DNA of 63,449 nucleotides from Puniceicoccus vermicola (GTDB taxonomy: Bacteria; Verrucomicrobiota; Verrucomicrobiia; Opitutales; Puniceicoccaceae): positions 1-63,449 of the forward strand of contig NZ_JACHVA010000083.1 of the NCBI RefSeq assembly GCF_014230055.1. Reading direction: 5' to 3'. Below the pieces are notes generated by a model. It had not been told where the DNA came from. It did no database searches and was given only the letters and a program-made list of their open reading frames with translations. Of this stretch, positions 27,742 through 35,988 are shown one piece after another. Numbering within the stretch: position 1 is the first letter of the stretch; each line of letters begins with the position of its first letter. Both the position numbers and the translations under genes were made by a program.

Positions 27742-29018
27742 TGATTCAGGGTCGCGGGACGGGTCAGGTTCTCGATCGCAGTTAGGGCCTCGGCATACCG
27801 GCCCAAGGCTTCTAAGTAGGATTCCCGGAGCGCAAACAGCTCTTGGCGGCTATCGATCACGGCCACCTGTGTAAACTGTCCTCGGCGATATCCCTCTTCA
27901 GCGGCTTCCAGGGTTTCCCGAGCTGCGGGAAGAAGATCCGCCTCAATACTGCGGGCATCGGCATAGGCCGCATGCAATTGCCGCCAGCTGTCGTTCAACG
28001 CGAGGAGCAATTCCCTGCGACGGGACTCCCGCTCGTATTCTACGGATCGCAACGCGGCGCGGGCAGACCGAATGTTGCCCTGATTCCGGTCAAAAAGCGG
28101 CCAGGGTACCGCCACTCCGGCGACAAACCCGAGATTCCCATCGTCTTCATTGTAGTAGCGGGCGCCCCCATACACCTCAATGTCCGGCGTTGCCCTCGCC
28201 TCTTCCAGCTCCAGTGCGGCCTGCCGCTGCTGCCGATCTGATTCGAAACGCTTGAGAATGACCGTTTCCGGCAATACCGCCGCCAGCTCCTCGATCGAAG
28301 GAATCTCCTCCTCCAAAACGATCTCACCCTGCACTTCAAACTCCGGCGCGGGGACCATCCCCCACAGCGAAGCTAAATCCGCCCGCGCCGACTCATAGTC
28401 CCTCTCGGATTGGCGTAAAAGAAACTCCTGGCGCCTCACGGCGAGAGTGGCCCGCGTCTCCTCCACTTGAGGAGAACGAGCATTCTGGACCAATCCCTGA
28501 GTCTCACTCAGGCTTCGCTCCGCCAGCTCAAGCTGCTTCTCCCGCAACGCCACAGACTGCTGAGAGAGGAGAACCTCAACGAAAGCCTTTCGAACCTCCG
28601 CCTCGATGTCGGACTCCAATTGTTCGGCCTCCCAGACAAAGGATGCCAACCGCTGGCGCTCGAGCTCCGTTCGGAGTCGGCGCTTGTCGGCTGTCTCAAG
28701 AACTTGGGTCACTCCCAGAGTGACCTCTAGGGCTTGAACGCCGCTCACCGGACCGGTGCCGAGAAAATTCTCGGCCTCCGCACCGATCACCGGATTCGGA
28801 CGGACCCCTGCCTGCTCTACCTGCCCATCCGCGGCATCGCGCCTCTCGGCGACTAGGTCGTAGCGTGGATCGTTATCCAGCGCCAATTGGAGGGCTTGTT
28901 CGAAATCAACGGGTTCAGCCCCGATCTGCCCGAAGGTGCTTGCCGGGCTTGCGCCGAGGGCAAAAAGTAAATGTAGAAGAAATCGTGTGTTCTTGGAAAA
29001 AAGTTTGGGTCGATGCAT
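27738..29018 (-). CDS. TolC-family outer-membrane efflux protein (CusC/CzcC type)
   Basis: This 426-residue outer-membrane channel of the efflux complex has a signal peptide (about residues 1-31, ending LGASPASTFGQ) and two repeated outer-membrane-efflux domains. Each has long coiled-coil helices, for example LELAERSLSETQGLVQNA and AREGLEAAEEGYRRGQFTQV-like segments, and the LALDNDPRYDLVAERRDAAD front is typical of the group. No lipobox cysteine is present, so it is probably not acylated. It is coupled to the adaptor gene by a 4-bp overlap, and preceded by the small acidic protein gene at 29121-29573. Confidence 0.93.
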   Translation of the reverse strand: MHRPKLFSKNTRFLLHLLFALGASPASTFGQIGAEPVDFEQALQLALDNDPRYDLVAERRDAADGQVEQAGVRPNPVIGAEAENFLGTGPVSGVQALEVTLGVTQVLETADKRRLRTELERQRLASFVWEAEQLESDIEAEVRKAFVEVLLSQQSVALREKQLELAERSLSETQGLVQNARSPQVEETRATLAVRRQEFLLRQSERDYESARADLASLWGMVPAPEFEVQGEIVLEEEIPSIEELAAVLPETVILKRFESDRQQRQAALELEEARATPDIEVYGGARYYNEDDGNLGFVAGVAVPWPLFDRNQGNIRSARAALRSVEYERESRRRELLLALNDSWRQLHAAYADARSIEADLLPAARETLEAAEEGYRRGQFTQVAVIDSRQELFALRESYLEALGRYAEALTAIENLTRPATLNQ

Positions 29019-29050
29019 GAATCATCCTGATTGAAAAGACACTGCACTCA

Positions 29051-29095
29051 CCCCGCACATCGGGGGAGCGATCTGACGGCTCACGATGAACCGTC
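29051..29095 (-). other. Two hairpins in the leader between the small gene and the TolC-family gene
   Basis: CCCCG (29051-29055) pairs with CGGGG (29061-29065), and GACGG (29075-29079) pairs with CCGTC (29091-29095) with further pairing of TCA/TGA inside. Both lie in the 102-bp gap between the acidic small gene and cusC and could modulate expression along the operon or be RNA-processing sites. Confidence 0.3.
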
Positions 29096-29120
29096 CCAGC
29101 GAATATCGAATCAGGATTGA

Positions 29121-29573
29121 TCAGAGCCGAAGCTGCACCGACGGCATTACCTCGACAGCCACAACGAACTCATAAGCATGGATCCCCTCACGAGCTTTGG
29201 AGGCCGCACCCAAGAGGGAAGATGCCAAGTCACGCTTTGAATCCGCGAAAAGATGATCGGGCAAAATCGACTCTCGAGGACCTTCCACCCAAAACCGCTC
29301 TCCGGGAACCGGGGAGAAATCCAAAGTGTTCAGCACGATGTCGTCGCAATCGGATTCCTCCACATCACAATCCTCCTCCGTCTTCGGGGAGTTTGCATGA
29401 TCTACATCGGAATGCTCATGATCGCGGCTATCCGCCAACTTCAGATGAGTCTCACCCTCGTCATGCAGGCAGAGCAACAATGTCTCCGTTCCACCCAGAA
29501 CCGAGTTCAGAGTGAAAAGCATGAGAAGCACTGCTGATTGAAAAACTTGCACAGCGCAAAGGCCAATCGACAT
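29121..29573 (-). CDS. Small acidic exported protein at the head of the metal-efflux operon (function unknown)
   Basis: This 150-residue product has an N-terminal hydrophobic stretch (about 8-28) and then a segment of Asp, Glu and His (DSRDHEHSDVDHANS, followed by EEDCDVEESDCDD). There are two pairs of cysteines near C35 and in the CDVEESDC part. Small periplasmic metal-binding proteins are common at the head of HME-type efflux operons, for example CzcI-like or CusF-like ones, but I see no homology to either. Its place, orientation and chemistry suggest metal sensing or buffering. A later ATG (29522) is possible if the dyad over the first start is a true operator. Confidence 0.65.
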   Translation of the reverse strand: MSIGLCAVQVFQSAVLLMLFTLNSVLGGTETLLLCLHDEGETHLKLADSRDHEHSDVDHANSPKTEEDCDVEESDCDDIVLNTLDFSPVPGERFWVEGPRESILPDHLFADSKRDLASSLLGAASKAREGIHAYEFVVAVEVMPSVQLRL

Positions 29574-29587
29574 CCCGGACGGATGTC
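29569..29587 (-). promoter_or_regulatory. Perfect 19-bp dyad overlapping the start of the efflux-operon leader gene
   Basis: GACATCC-CGGAC-GGATGTC is a 7-5-7 inverted repeat, and its minus-strand arm contains TTGACA, like a -35 box. It covers the first possible start codon at 29573. The size and symmetry recall MerR-type metal-regulator operators (19-bp dyads), but no good -10 box follows at the expected distance. It may equally be an RNA hairpin at the start codon. No regulator gene is adjacent in the window. Confidence 0.35.
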
Positions 29588-29637
29588 AAGGGTTCTTGAA
29601 AACTGAGAGGTTCAGGAGAGGATTCGAGGCACCGTGA

Positions 29638-30083
29638 GATGGGGGCAGCTGCGCCGCTACAAGGAGTAGCCGCTCAGCTTTAGCTCCGCGGTCCTGCGGT
29701 TTCGGAAGGTCTTGCTCGGGTGCCGCTCGGAAAATACGCGATGGGGGCAGCTGAAGCTGCTCCCCTACCTATTTACGTCACAGTGATTCCGCCAATGGTC
29801 AGTTAGGCAACGCACAATGGCGCACCTCGGTGAGTATAAAGCAATCGACTCTGATCCCCTTACATTCGCAGAATCCGGGTTGGGCCAACCCGCGCTATCT
29901 TGAGGGGCATGGCGTTCGGGACACAGGCTGGCAGCCTGAGGCTGCTTTTACTGCTCGCATCAGCCGTTCGGTTTCCGTGCGAGTGCGGATCAGACTTAAA
30001 CCCGCTAAGTCAGCTTAGTTTCAAAGTTGAGCGTTTGACAGACCGCGATTGAGAGAGCTGGAAGCTCTCACTACTTTCGGTCT
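29638..30083. repeat. Palindrome-rich repeat island B (right of the metal-efflux operon)
   Basis: This is a second copy, in the same orientation, of the Y+X arrangement seen at 22751-23208. A Y unit (29638-29739) and partial Y (29740-29767) are followed by an X unit ending in GAGAGCTGGAAGCTCTCACT and TTTCGGTC. Most bases agree in long runs, such as GTTCGGTTTCCGTGCGAGTG. No gene is evident here or in the remaining bases up to 30222. Confidence 0.85.
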
Positions 30084-30222
30084 GGCTTTGGCGTAGACAT
30101 AGGGCATCGCTTCTGTTCCAAAATCTTCCTCGATTCGAATGACCGAACTATCTACATGTTGGCTTTGTGAACGAGATATCGCAGATGCTCTCAGCGTCTG
30201 CCAAATCCCGATTCGAAAAGGA

Positions 30223-31617
30223 TCAACGGCGCTGGCGGCGGCGTAGGGTCAAAAGTATTCCAACACCGCCCAACAGCAACCCTGCACTGGCTGGCTCAGG
30301 AATGAACGAACTCTCGTCCAACAGAGTGACGGTCAAAGTCTCGCCGCCCCCGACCTGGATGGTGGGAGTAAAGTCTGAATTGGCGAGAAAGTCCGAAAAC
30401 TGCTGGGTATAAACATCGTCGAAATAGTTCTGAAAGACGTTGGCCCACTGATTGTAAAATTCCTTATCCGACGACCATAGGTCACCATAATACTCAGAGG
30501 TCATTTTCTGCCATTCCTCGCTGGTGTCGTCACCGTAAAGATCACTACCGATAAAGCCGAAGGAAAAACCGGCCAAGAGATCTCGCGTAACTGTGGCGAA
30601 GACATCATTACTGCCCGTATTGCCACTCCCTGTCGTGGCCGTCTCCCCACTTGTCTTCTTAAAACTATAATCGTAGTCGAGGACCGCCTGGTAAATGCTC
30701 TCAGAAAATGCCTCCACATCCACATTCGAAGTCAACGTGAATGAATCAATTTTCGTAGTCGAAGTGTTGACGTCAGTGCTACTCCCTTCGATCTTTAAAT
30801 CGCCGGTAGTTGCATCGTAGGAAATCGAGGAAACGGTATATGTTTGAGCCTCGAAACGAACGTTCGGTGGACTTGCTTCACCGCTGTAGGTATTATCGAT
30901 TTTGATCGATGTGACCGGAGAAGCGCTTGGGAACGTATCGCTCAAGTAAGCTGCAAAGGACGGGTATTTATCGACAACCGATCCGTTCGCGCCGGATCCG
31001 TTCGCGGGACTAATCACCCGAGTAATCGGGCCCGCAGCCGTATAGCTCGTGCTATTACGCACCACTGTGGTGTTGCTACTGGTGCTATTCGTTGAGCTCG
31101 TCAGACCCGCGAGATCGTTTCGGAGCTGGGATAGGTTGACCCCTGCCTTCGGCGTCCCCCGTGTCGAACTCGTGTTGGCCGCATCGGTGCTGTGAAGTTC
31201 CACCGGAAAAGAATAGTAATTGATGTAGGTGATATCCGGTGCAGCTGAGGTAGCGGAACCGGAAAATTCCAGAATCTGATACTGGTCTGTATTGAAGTTA
31301 GTAGGGTTGGGAGCCGTGGAGCCAATACTGGAATTACTCAGATACATATTCCCGGACCAGTCCGTCGGCATGTTGTTGATGGCCGTGCCGATCATGCTAT
31401 TGGAGACCTTGTAAGAGGTTCCGGTCGAAATGCTTTGCCCTCCCGACCAGCTCGGGGCCGAAGAAAATTCAGCGCCGAGAAAAGTCACCCACAGATCGGA
31501 AAGCCCAGTGTTGTTATTGACAATATCCAACTTATACTGATCGGCTGCGGAGGCTGGTAGGAGTTGGAGAGAAAGGGCCAGACAACCAGCACCTAGAGAG
31601 CGGGAGAGATAAGTCAT
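30223..31617 (-). CDS. PEP-CTERM sorting-domain protein, possibly GH64/thaumatin-like
   Basis: This 464-residue exported protein has a signal peptide (about 1-24, ending LLPASA) and a C-terminal PEP-CTERM signal: IPEPASAG, a short hydrophobic helix and an RRRQRR basic tail (about 439-464). It is thus a candidate exosortase substrate. The Ser/Thr/Gly-rich mature part contains ILEFSGSATSAAPDITYINY and YSFPVEL, which resemble the core of GH64 beta-1,3-glucanases and thaumatin-like folds. If right, it would bind or cleave beta-1,3-glucan. Catalytic residues could not be confirmed. Gly/Ser/Thr bias differs from the neighbours. Confidence 0.75.
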   Translation of the reverse strand: MTYLSRSLGAGCLALSLQLLPASAADQYKLDIVNNNTGLSDLWVTFLGAEFSSAPSWSGGQSISTGTSYKVSNSMIGTAINNMPTDWSGNMYLSNSSIGSTAPNPTNFNTDQYQILEFSGSATSAAPDITYINYYSFPVELHSTDAANTSSTRGTPKAGVNLSQLRNDLAGLTSSTNSTSSNTTVVRNSTSYTAAGPITRVISPANGSGANGSVVDKYPSFAAYLSDTFPSASPVTSIKIDNTYSGEASPPNVRFEAQTYTVSSISYDATTGDLKIEGSSTDVNTSTTKIDSFTLTSNVDVEAFSESIYQAVLDYDYSFKKTSGETATTGSGNTGSNDVFATVTRDLLAGFSFGFIGSDLYGDDTSEEWQKMTSEYYGDLWSSDKEFYNQWANVFQNYFDDVYTQQFSDFLANSDFTPTIQVGGGETLTVTLLDESSFIPEPASAGLLLGGVGILLTLRRRQRR

Positions 31618-32307
31618 GAGAATGAATTCATAAAAAGAACGTCGCTATATTTCAATCAAAATCTCGGACGCAGCAGATATGATTCGTCTACGCCGTAGGA
31701 CTCGGCCCGGACCGCAACAGCTCACGTCTCCCGTCAGGTTACTCTCTCTTGAAAAAAGACCTGCCATCTTCGGGAGGAACCTCCCAGCACTTGCGGTATC
31801 GATTTGGTCGAGGCTCAGCAGACGCATTGCGGCCAGATGTTAGGCTCTCATCGAAAAGGGGGCCCGCTCCAATTAAATATCTCTCGCCAAGAATATCGAG
31901 ATCACAGCGTATTTTCGACCGAAACGTTGAGCAGCAACCCTCGGAATGCCGATCCTACGCACGAGAGCTGGAAGCTCTCGCTACTCTCGCTAGGACAACG
32001 GAAATATCCAATTCTCATCGAATCCCCTGCTTCAACCTTTCTCTCAGCAATCTCGGTTGGCTTAGTGTTCTCCCGGGGAAACAGCTTTTGAAACACAGGC
32101 AGGCAGCCTGTGGTACTTTTGTTCCCTTTCTTGGAAACGGATTTTAGATGGCCACGGATTCTTGTTCATCCGGTTCCACCTCTCTGCAACCGCGATTGAG
32201 AGAGCTGGAAGCTCTCACTACTTTGAATAGGGGATCAGCTAGAGGTCCGGTGGCTTTCCTCATTTCGCGCCTCGACCTGAGCCCCTTGGAACGAGTAGTA
32301 CCTTCCT
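31618..32307. other. 690-bp gene-free stretch with diverged repeat copies
   Basis: No convincing gene is present; short open frames across it have no recognisable product. It holds degraded relatives of the X repeat: GAGAGCTGGAAGCTCTCGCT near 31970, a CAGGCAGGCAGCCTG hairpin near 32097 and a full GCGATTGAGAGAGCTGGAAGC near 32188. The first part (31640-31760) is AT-richer and should carry the promoter of the PEP-CTERM gene on the minus strand. Confidence 0.6.
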
Positions 32308-32865
32308 ATGAATGGATCGAAGAACTTCCTTCTCGTCATTATCCTGATCCTCGCGCTTCTGCCCTGGGGCTTCCTGTTTGTTCTGCTTCAGTCCGAAGAC
32401 GGGGCGAAATTGCTGGGTCTGGACGGACTGGCCGCGGAAAATTCGGGCGTGAGTCAAGAGGATGCCGACGAGATGGAGGCGGTGATCTCCACCCAAAAAG
32501 AGAAAATCCTCGAGTTGGAGGACTCCCTCGCCCAAGCCCAGAATGGCGCGGATCCGATCATCTCCCAGACAGATCTGGATGAGCTGCAGGATTCTCTGGA
32601 ACAATTGAAACTGGAAAACCGAGAAGCGGAGAACGAAATCCAACGCCTCCGGGCAGAATACAGTTCGGCGCTCTCCAAGGTTGTCCAAATGAAGACCGAG
32701 CAACTGGCTGCAGAAGCCGTTCAACCGCCAGCCCTACCCCAGCCCGCGCCCGCGCCTTCTCCCAGCCCAAGCCCCCAACCCACACCGAAATCTGCGCCAG
32801 CCGCGCCCGCGGCGAATTCCACTCCGCAGAACTCGGGAGGTTGGATTCTGCCCCCGCCGAATTGA
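32308..32865 (+). CDS. Single-span coiled-coil membrane protein with Pro/Ala-rich tail (function unknown)
   Basis: This 185-residue protein has an N-terminal membrane helix (about 7-28, LLVIILILALLPWGFLFVLL). An acidic heptad-rich coiled coil follows (about 55-130, DLDELQDSLEQLKLENREAE), and then a Pro/Ala/Ser tail (PQPAPAPSPSPSPQP) ending in ILPPPN. It is likely anchored in the inner membrane with the coiled coil in the periplasm. It lies 29 bp before hemH on the same strand and may be co-transcribed with the haem genes, but nothing in it points to haem. I do not recognise the family. Confidence 0.6.
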   Translation: MNGSKNFLLVIILILALLPWGFLFVLLQSEDGAKLLGLDGLAAENSGVSQEDADEMEAVISTQKEKILELEDSLAQAQNGADPIISQTDLDELQDSLEQLKLENREAENEIQRLRAEYSSALSKVVQMKTEQLAAEAVQPPALPQPAPAPSPSPSPQPTPKSAPAAPAANSTPQNSGGWILPPPN

Positions 32866-32894
32866 CACCCCGCACGGACAGAACAAGGTAAATC

Positions 32895-33941
32895 ATGGCC
32901 AGAAAACCAGGCGTTCTTCTTCTCAACTTGGGTTCTCCCGCATCCACGGATGTATCGGATGTGCGGAAGTATCTCGGGGAATTCCTAATGGACGGGCGGG
33001 TTCTGGATGCGCCCAAACCCATTCGATGGATTGTGGTCAACGGCTTCATCCTCCCCTTCAGACCCAAAAATTCCGCAGCTGCCTACAAGCGAGTGTGGAC
33101 CGACGAAGGATCTCCGCTGATCGTTAAAAGCGAAAAAGTGCGTGAACTTCTCGACTGCGAAGACTGCCCCACTTTTCTCGCAATGAACTACGGCGAACCT
33201 TCGATCGACCAAGAGATTGAGAAAATCAAGAAACAAGGAATCACCGACTTGTTCTTGATGCCGCAATACCCGCACTACGCCATGTCGAGCTACGAGACGG
33301 TCGTCGCCAAAACCATGGAAACGCTGCGGGAAAAGGCACCTGAGATTCAAACCAAGCTTCTCCAACCCTTTTATCAAGACGAGGACTATCTGGGTGCTTT
33401 GGAGACGGTCATCCGTCCCTATCTGGAGAAAAAGCCGGACCTCGTTCTCTTCTCTTTTCACGGAATTCCCGAGCGCCACCTGCGCAAGACGGATCCCTCT
33501 CACGCCCACTGCCTGGAAAGCGGGGACTGCTGCGAAAACTGCCACCCGGCCCATGCGACCTGCTACCGACACCAGTGTTTCACCACGGCCCACAAGACGG
33601 CGGCTCGCCTCGGCCTCGCTCGAGACCAGTATCATATCTCCTTCCAATCCCGCTTGGGTCGCGATCCTTGGCTCACGCCGTACACGGATAAGACCCTGGA
33701 AGAGCTCCCTGGGAAAGGGGTGAAACGGCTCTTAGTCATCTGCCCGGCTTTCGTTACCGACTGCCTCGAGACGCTTGAGGAAATTTCCATGGAAGGAAAG
33801 GACTCCTTCCTCGAATCCGGGGGAGAGTTCTTTGTACAAATCCCCTGTCTCAACGACCATCCTGCCTGGATCGATGTCCTTCGTAATCGCATCGATTCTT
33901 GGCGCAATCAAACGGTGGCATCCGCCACTCCTTCGGCCTGA
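32895..33941 (+). CDS. hemH: Ferrochelatase with a cysteine-rich insertion
   Basis: This 348-residue protoporphyrin ferrochelatase inserts Fe2+ into protoporphyrin IX, the last step of protohaem synthesis. The N-terminus (GVLLLNLGSPAS) and the core SFHGIPERH with the catalytic His are conserved; the second half holds GVKRLLVICPAFVTDCLETLEEI with the family's Cys and Glu-rich helix. After the SFHG motif, a roughly 30-residue insertion contains six cysteines in a short span, as in bacterial ferrochelatases with a possible [2Fe-2S] cluster. It is followed by a HemX/CcsA-like gene only 8 bp away and then hemA, so the genes form a haem operon. Confidence 0.94.
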   Translation: MARKPGVLLLNLGSPASTDVSDVRKYLGEFLMDGRVLDAPKPIRWIVVNGFILPFRPKNSAAAYKRVWTDEGSPLIVKSEKVRELLDCEDCPTFLAMNYGEPSIDQEIEKIKKQGITDLFLMPQYPHYAMSSYETVVAKTMETLREKAPEIQTKLLQPFYQDEDYLGALETVIRPYLEKKPDLVLFSFHGIPERHLRKTDPSHAHCLESGDCCENCHPAHATCYRHQCFTTAHKTAARLGLARDQYHISFQSRLGRDPWLTPYTDKTLEELPGKGVKRLLVICPAFVTDCLETLEEISMEGKDSFLESGGEFFVQIPCLNDHPAWIDVLRNRIDSWRNQTVASATPSA

Positions 33942-33949
33942 TTTTTCCC

Positions 33950-34813
33950 GTGAGCGATCCGGACCGATTCCTCGTCTGGCTTTCGATGGCCGCATACGGG
34001 CTCGCCGCCCTTTACGGAATTGTGCGCCTACTCCGCCGGAAACCGGGCACTCGCACCGTAACCTACCCCCTCATCTTCGTCGGGTTCCTGCTGCAGACCG
34101 CGGGACTTTACCTGCGCGGCATGCAGTACGGTGCCTGCCCTCTGGGCAACACCTTCGAGGTCGTCCAATTCATTGTCTGGTCGACGACCTTTCTCTTTCT
34201 GGTCATCGGGCCCGTCTTCCAGGTTCATCTACTCGGGACCGCTACCGCGGCTCTGGTGACTGCGACAGGGTTGATATCCCTCTTGGTTCCCAATTGGGAC
34301 TATCCGCACACTTCGACGCTCTTCGGGGGCGATCCCCTCATCGAATTCCACGCCGCCGTCTCCATCTTCAGCTATGGAATTTTCGGTCTGCTCTCGACCG
34401 TCGCCATTCTCTACCTGATCCAGTACAATGCTCTGGAACGTAAATGGCGCTCGCGGATCTTCGCTCTCCTGCCCTCTATCGTCAAACTGGACAACCTCGC
34501 CCGCCGACTCCTTTCCGCCGGCATTCTCGTTCTCACCCTCGCTTTCCTTTCCGGGCTGATGGTTTGGTTCGACGAAGCGTGGGAAGCACTTCACTGGAAA
34601 CTTCTCACCGTGGCCATCCTCTGGCTCGGTTACGGTGTCGTTTGGATCATGCGGCTCCGGCAGCGTTTTTCACCCCACCGCGCAGCGATCTGTTTCCTCA
34701 CTCTTTACCTATTCGCCCTCTTCAGTCTCTGGCCCGTCAGTCGATCGCACGATTCTAAAGATCAAGAGTCCCCGCCCTCGACTGAACATCTGACTCCTCC
34801 CACCAGCAAATGA
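33950..34813 (+). CDS. HemX/CcsA-family membrane protein
   Basis: This polytopic protein of 287 residues has about eight hydrophobic segments. It belongs to the group containing HemX, YpjD and the c-type cytochrome assembly protein CcsA. The tryptophan-rich WWD motif that binds haem in true CcsA/ResC is not visible: the last loop reads VWFDEAWEALHWKLL. This makes HemX or YpjD more likely. HemX lies beside hemA in Bacillus and influences the amount of HemA. Here the stop overlaps the hemA start by 4 bp. The GTG 33950 start follows the hemH stop by 8 bp; a TTG at 33899 inside hemH is less likely. Confidence 0.8.
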   Translation: MSDPDRFLVWLSMAAYGLAALYGIVRLLRRKPGTRTVTYPLIFVGFLLQTAGLYLRGMQYGACPLGNTFEVVQFIVWSTTFLFLVIGPVFQVHLLGTATAALVTATGLISLLVPNWDYPHTSTLFGGDPLIEFHAAVSIFSYGIFGLLSTVAILYLIQYNALERKWRSRIFALLPSIVKLDNLARRLLSAGILVLTLAFLSGLMVWFDEAWEALHWKLLTVAILWLGYGVVWIMRLRQRFSPHRAAICFLTLYLFALFSLWPVSRSHDSKDQESPPSTEHLTPPTSK

Positions 34814-35892
34814 GTCTGCCGAGACGATTGCTCGTCCTCGGAGTTTCCCACCATCGCACTCCGCTGGACATTCGAGAGCTTTTTTCGCTCTCGCAGGACG
34901 ACGTGCGCAATCTCGCGGAACGATTACTGGCAACCGAGGAGATCGACGAAGTCGTTCTTCTCAACACTTGCAACCGCGTAGAAGCCTACCTTTCGGGAGA
35001 ATCGGAACCCGACCCAGAAAAAGTCCTCGGGGCCATGGCCGAGGTAACCGGACAGCCTCTCGACCTCCTCCGCAAACTGCACTACTCCTCCGGCAACAGT
35101 GACATGCTCGTGCACCTCTTCTCTGTGGCTTCCGGACTGGATTCCCAGATGATCGGCGAAACTGAGATTCTGGGCCAAGTGAAAGAATCGCTCACCCGGG
35201 CCCGCAAGGAGAAATGGGTAGGCAAGACCATGGGCCCCCTCTTCGAACGATCATTTCAGGCGGCAAAATGGGCCCGCACCCACACCGGAATTGGCCAAGG
35301 ACAGGTCACGATTGGCAATGTCGTCGTCGACCTCGTCACACGCGTTTTCGGTGACCTCGTCAGCCCCCGCATTCTTCTCGTCGGCAGCGGAGAAGTTGCC
35401 GAAAAGACCGCGCAGAGCCTCGCCAGTCGCGGTGCCCGAGACATCACCGTCACCGGTCGATCCTTCGACCGGGCCGAAGCCCTGGCACGAACCTTTAGCG
35501 GGGCCGTCGTCCCCTTCGAAACCTTCCGCGCCAACCTTCATTTCTACGACATCATCATCTGCTCGACAGCCTCACCGGAACCCCTTCTCACCACCGAAAC
35601 GGTCCGCGAAATCTCCGGAAAACGTCGTTACGCCCCAATCCTCCTCGTCGACGTCGCCGTCCCCAGAGACGTCGAGCCCTCCGTAGGCGCCCTCAACCAA
35701 GTCTTCCTCTACAACATGGATGACCTGGCCGACATCGCCAACGAGAACCTCCGCCTCCGCGAGCAAGAAGTGGAAAACTGCCTCGCTGAACTCAAACGAC
35801 GCGCTTGGCGCACCTGGCTCCGGTCCGTACGGAGAACCCTTTTCACCAAACTCTCCCCGAAAGTTCAAGAGCCCAAGGGTTCCGGGAACTGA
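34810..35892 (+). CDS. hemA: Glutamyl-tRNA reductase
   Basis: This 360-residue enzyme reduces glutamyl-tRNA to glutamate-1-semialdehyde with NADPH, the first committed step of C5-pathway tetrapyrrole synthesis. The catalytic cysteine is C54 in LLNTCNRVEAY; the ALGVSHHRTPLDIRE-like front and QMIGETEILGQVK are typical. The NADPH domain has LVGSGEVAEKTAQSLASRG, followed by DVAVPRDVEPSVG. It is shorter than the usual 410-430 residues, since the C-terminal dimerisation helix region ends early (RAWRTWLRSVRR...). No frame break is visible at the end. The start overlaps the HemX-like gene (ATGA). Confidence 0.93.
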   Translation: MSLPRRLLVLGVSHHRTPLDIRELFSLSQDDVRNLAERLLATEEIDEVVLLNTCNRVEAYLSGESEPDPEKVLGAMAEVTGQPLDLLRKLHYSSGNSDMLVHLFSVASGLDSQMIGETEILGQVKESLTRARKEKWVGKTMGPLFERSFQAAKWARTHTGIGQGQVTIGNVVVDLVTRVFGDLVSPRILLVGSGEVAEKTAQSLASRGARDITVTGRSFDRAEALARTFSGAVVPFETFRANLHFYDIIICSTASPEPLLTTETVREISGKRRYAPILLVDVAVPRDVEPSVGALNQVFLYNMDDLADIANENLRLREQEVENCLAELKRRAWRTWLRSVRRTLFTKLSPKVQEPKGSGN

Positions 35893-35988
35893 CAACAAGA
35901 GAGAGGGGACTCAAGAAGTTGAGCCACAGACTGATTCTCGTTTCATATCGTTTATGGTCTACGAGAAAGGAAAAGGAAGAACGACTTC

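Noticed and set aside
31749-32147. Possible 132-residue protein between the PEP-CTERM and coiled-coil genes
   Set aside because: The frame crosses diverged repeat modules (GAGAGCTGGAAGCTCTC hairpin) and has no recognisable product; it is best explained as repeat DNA.
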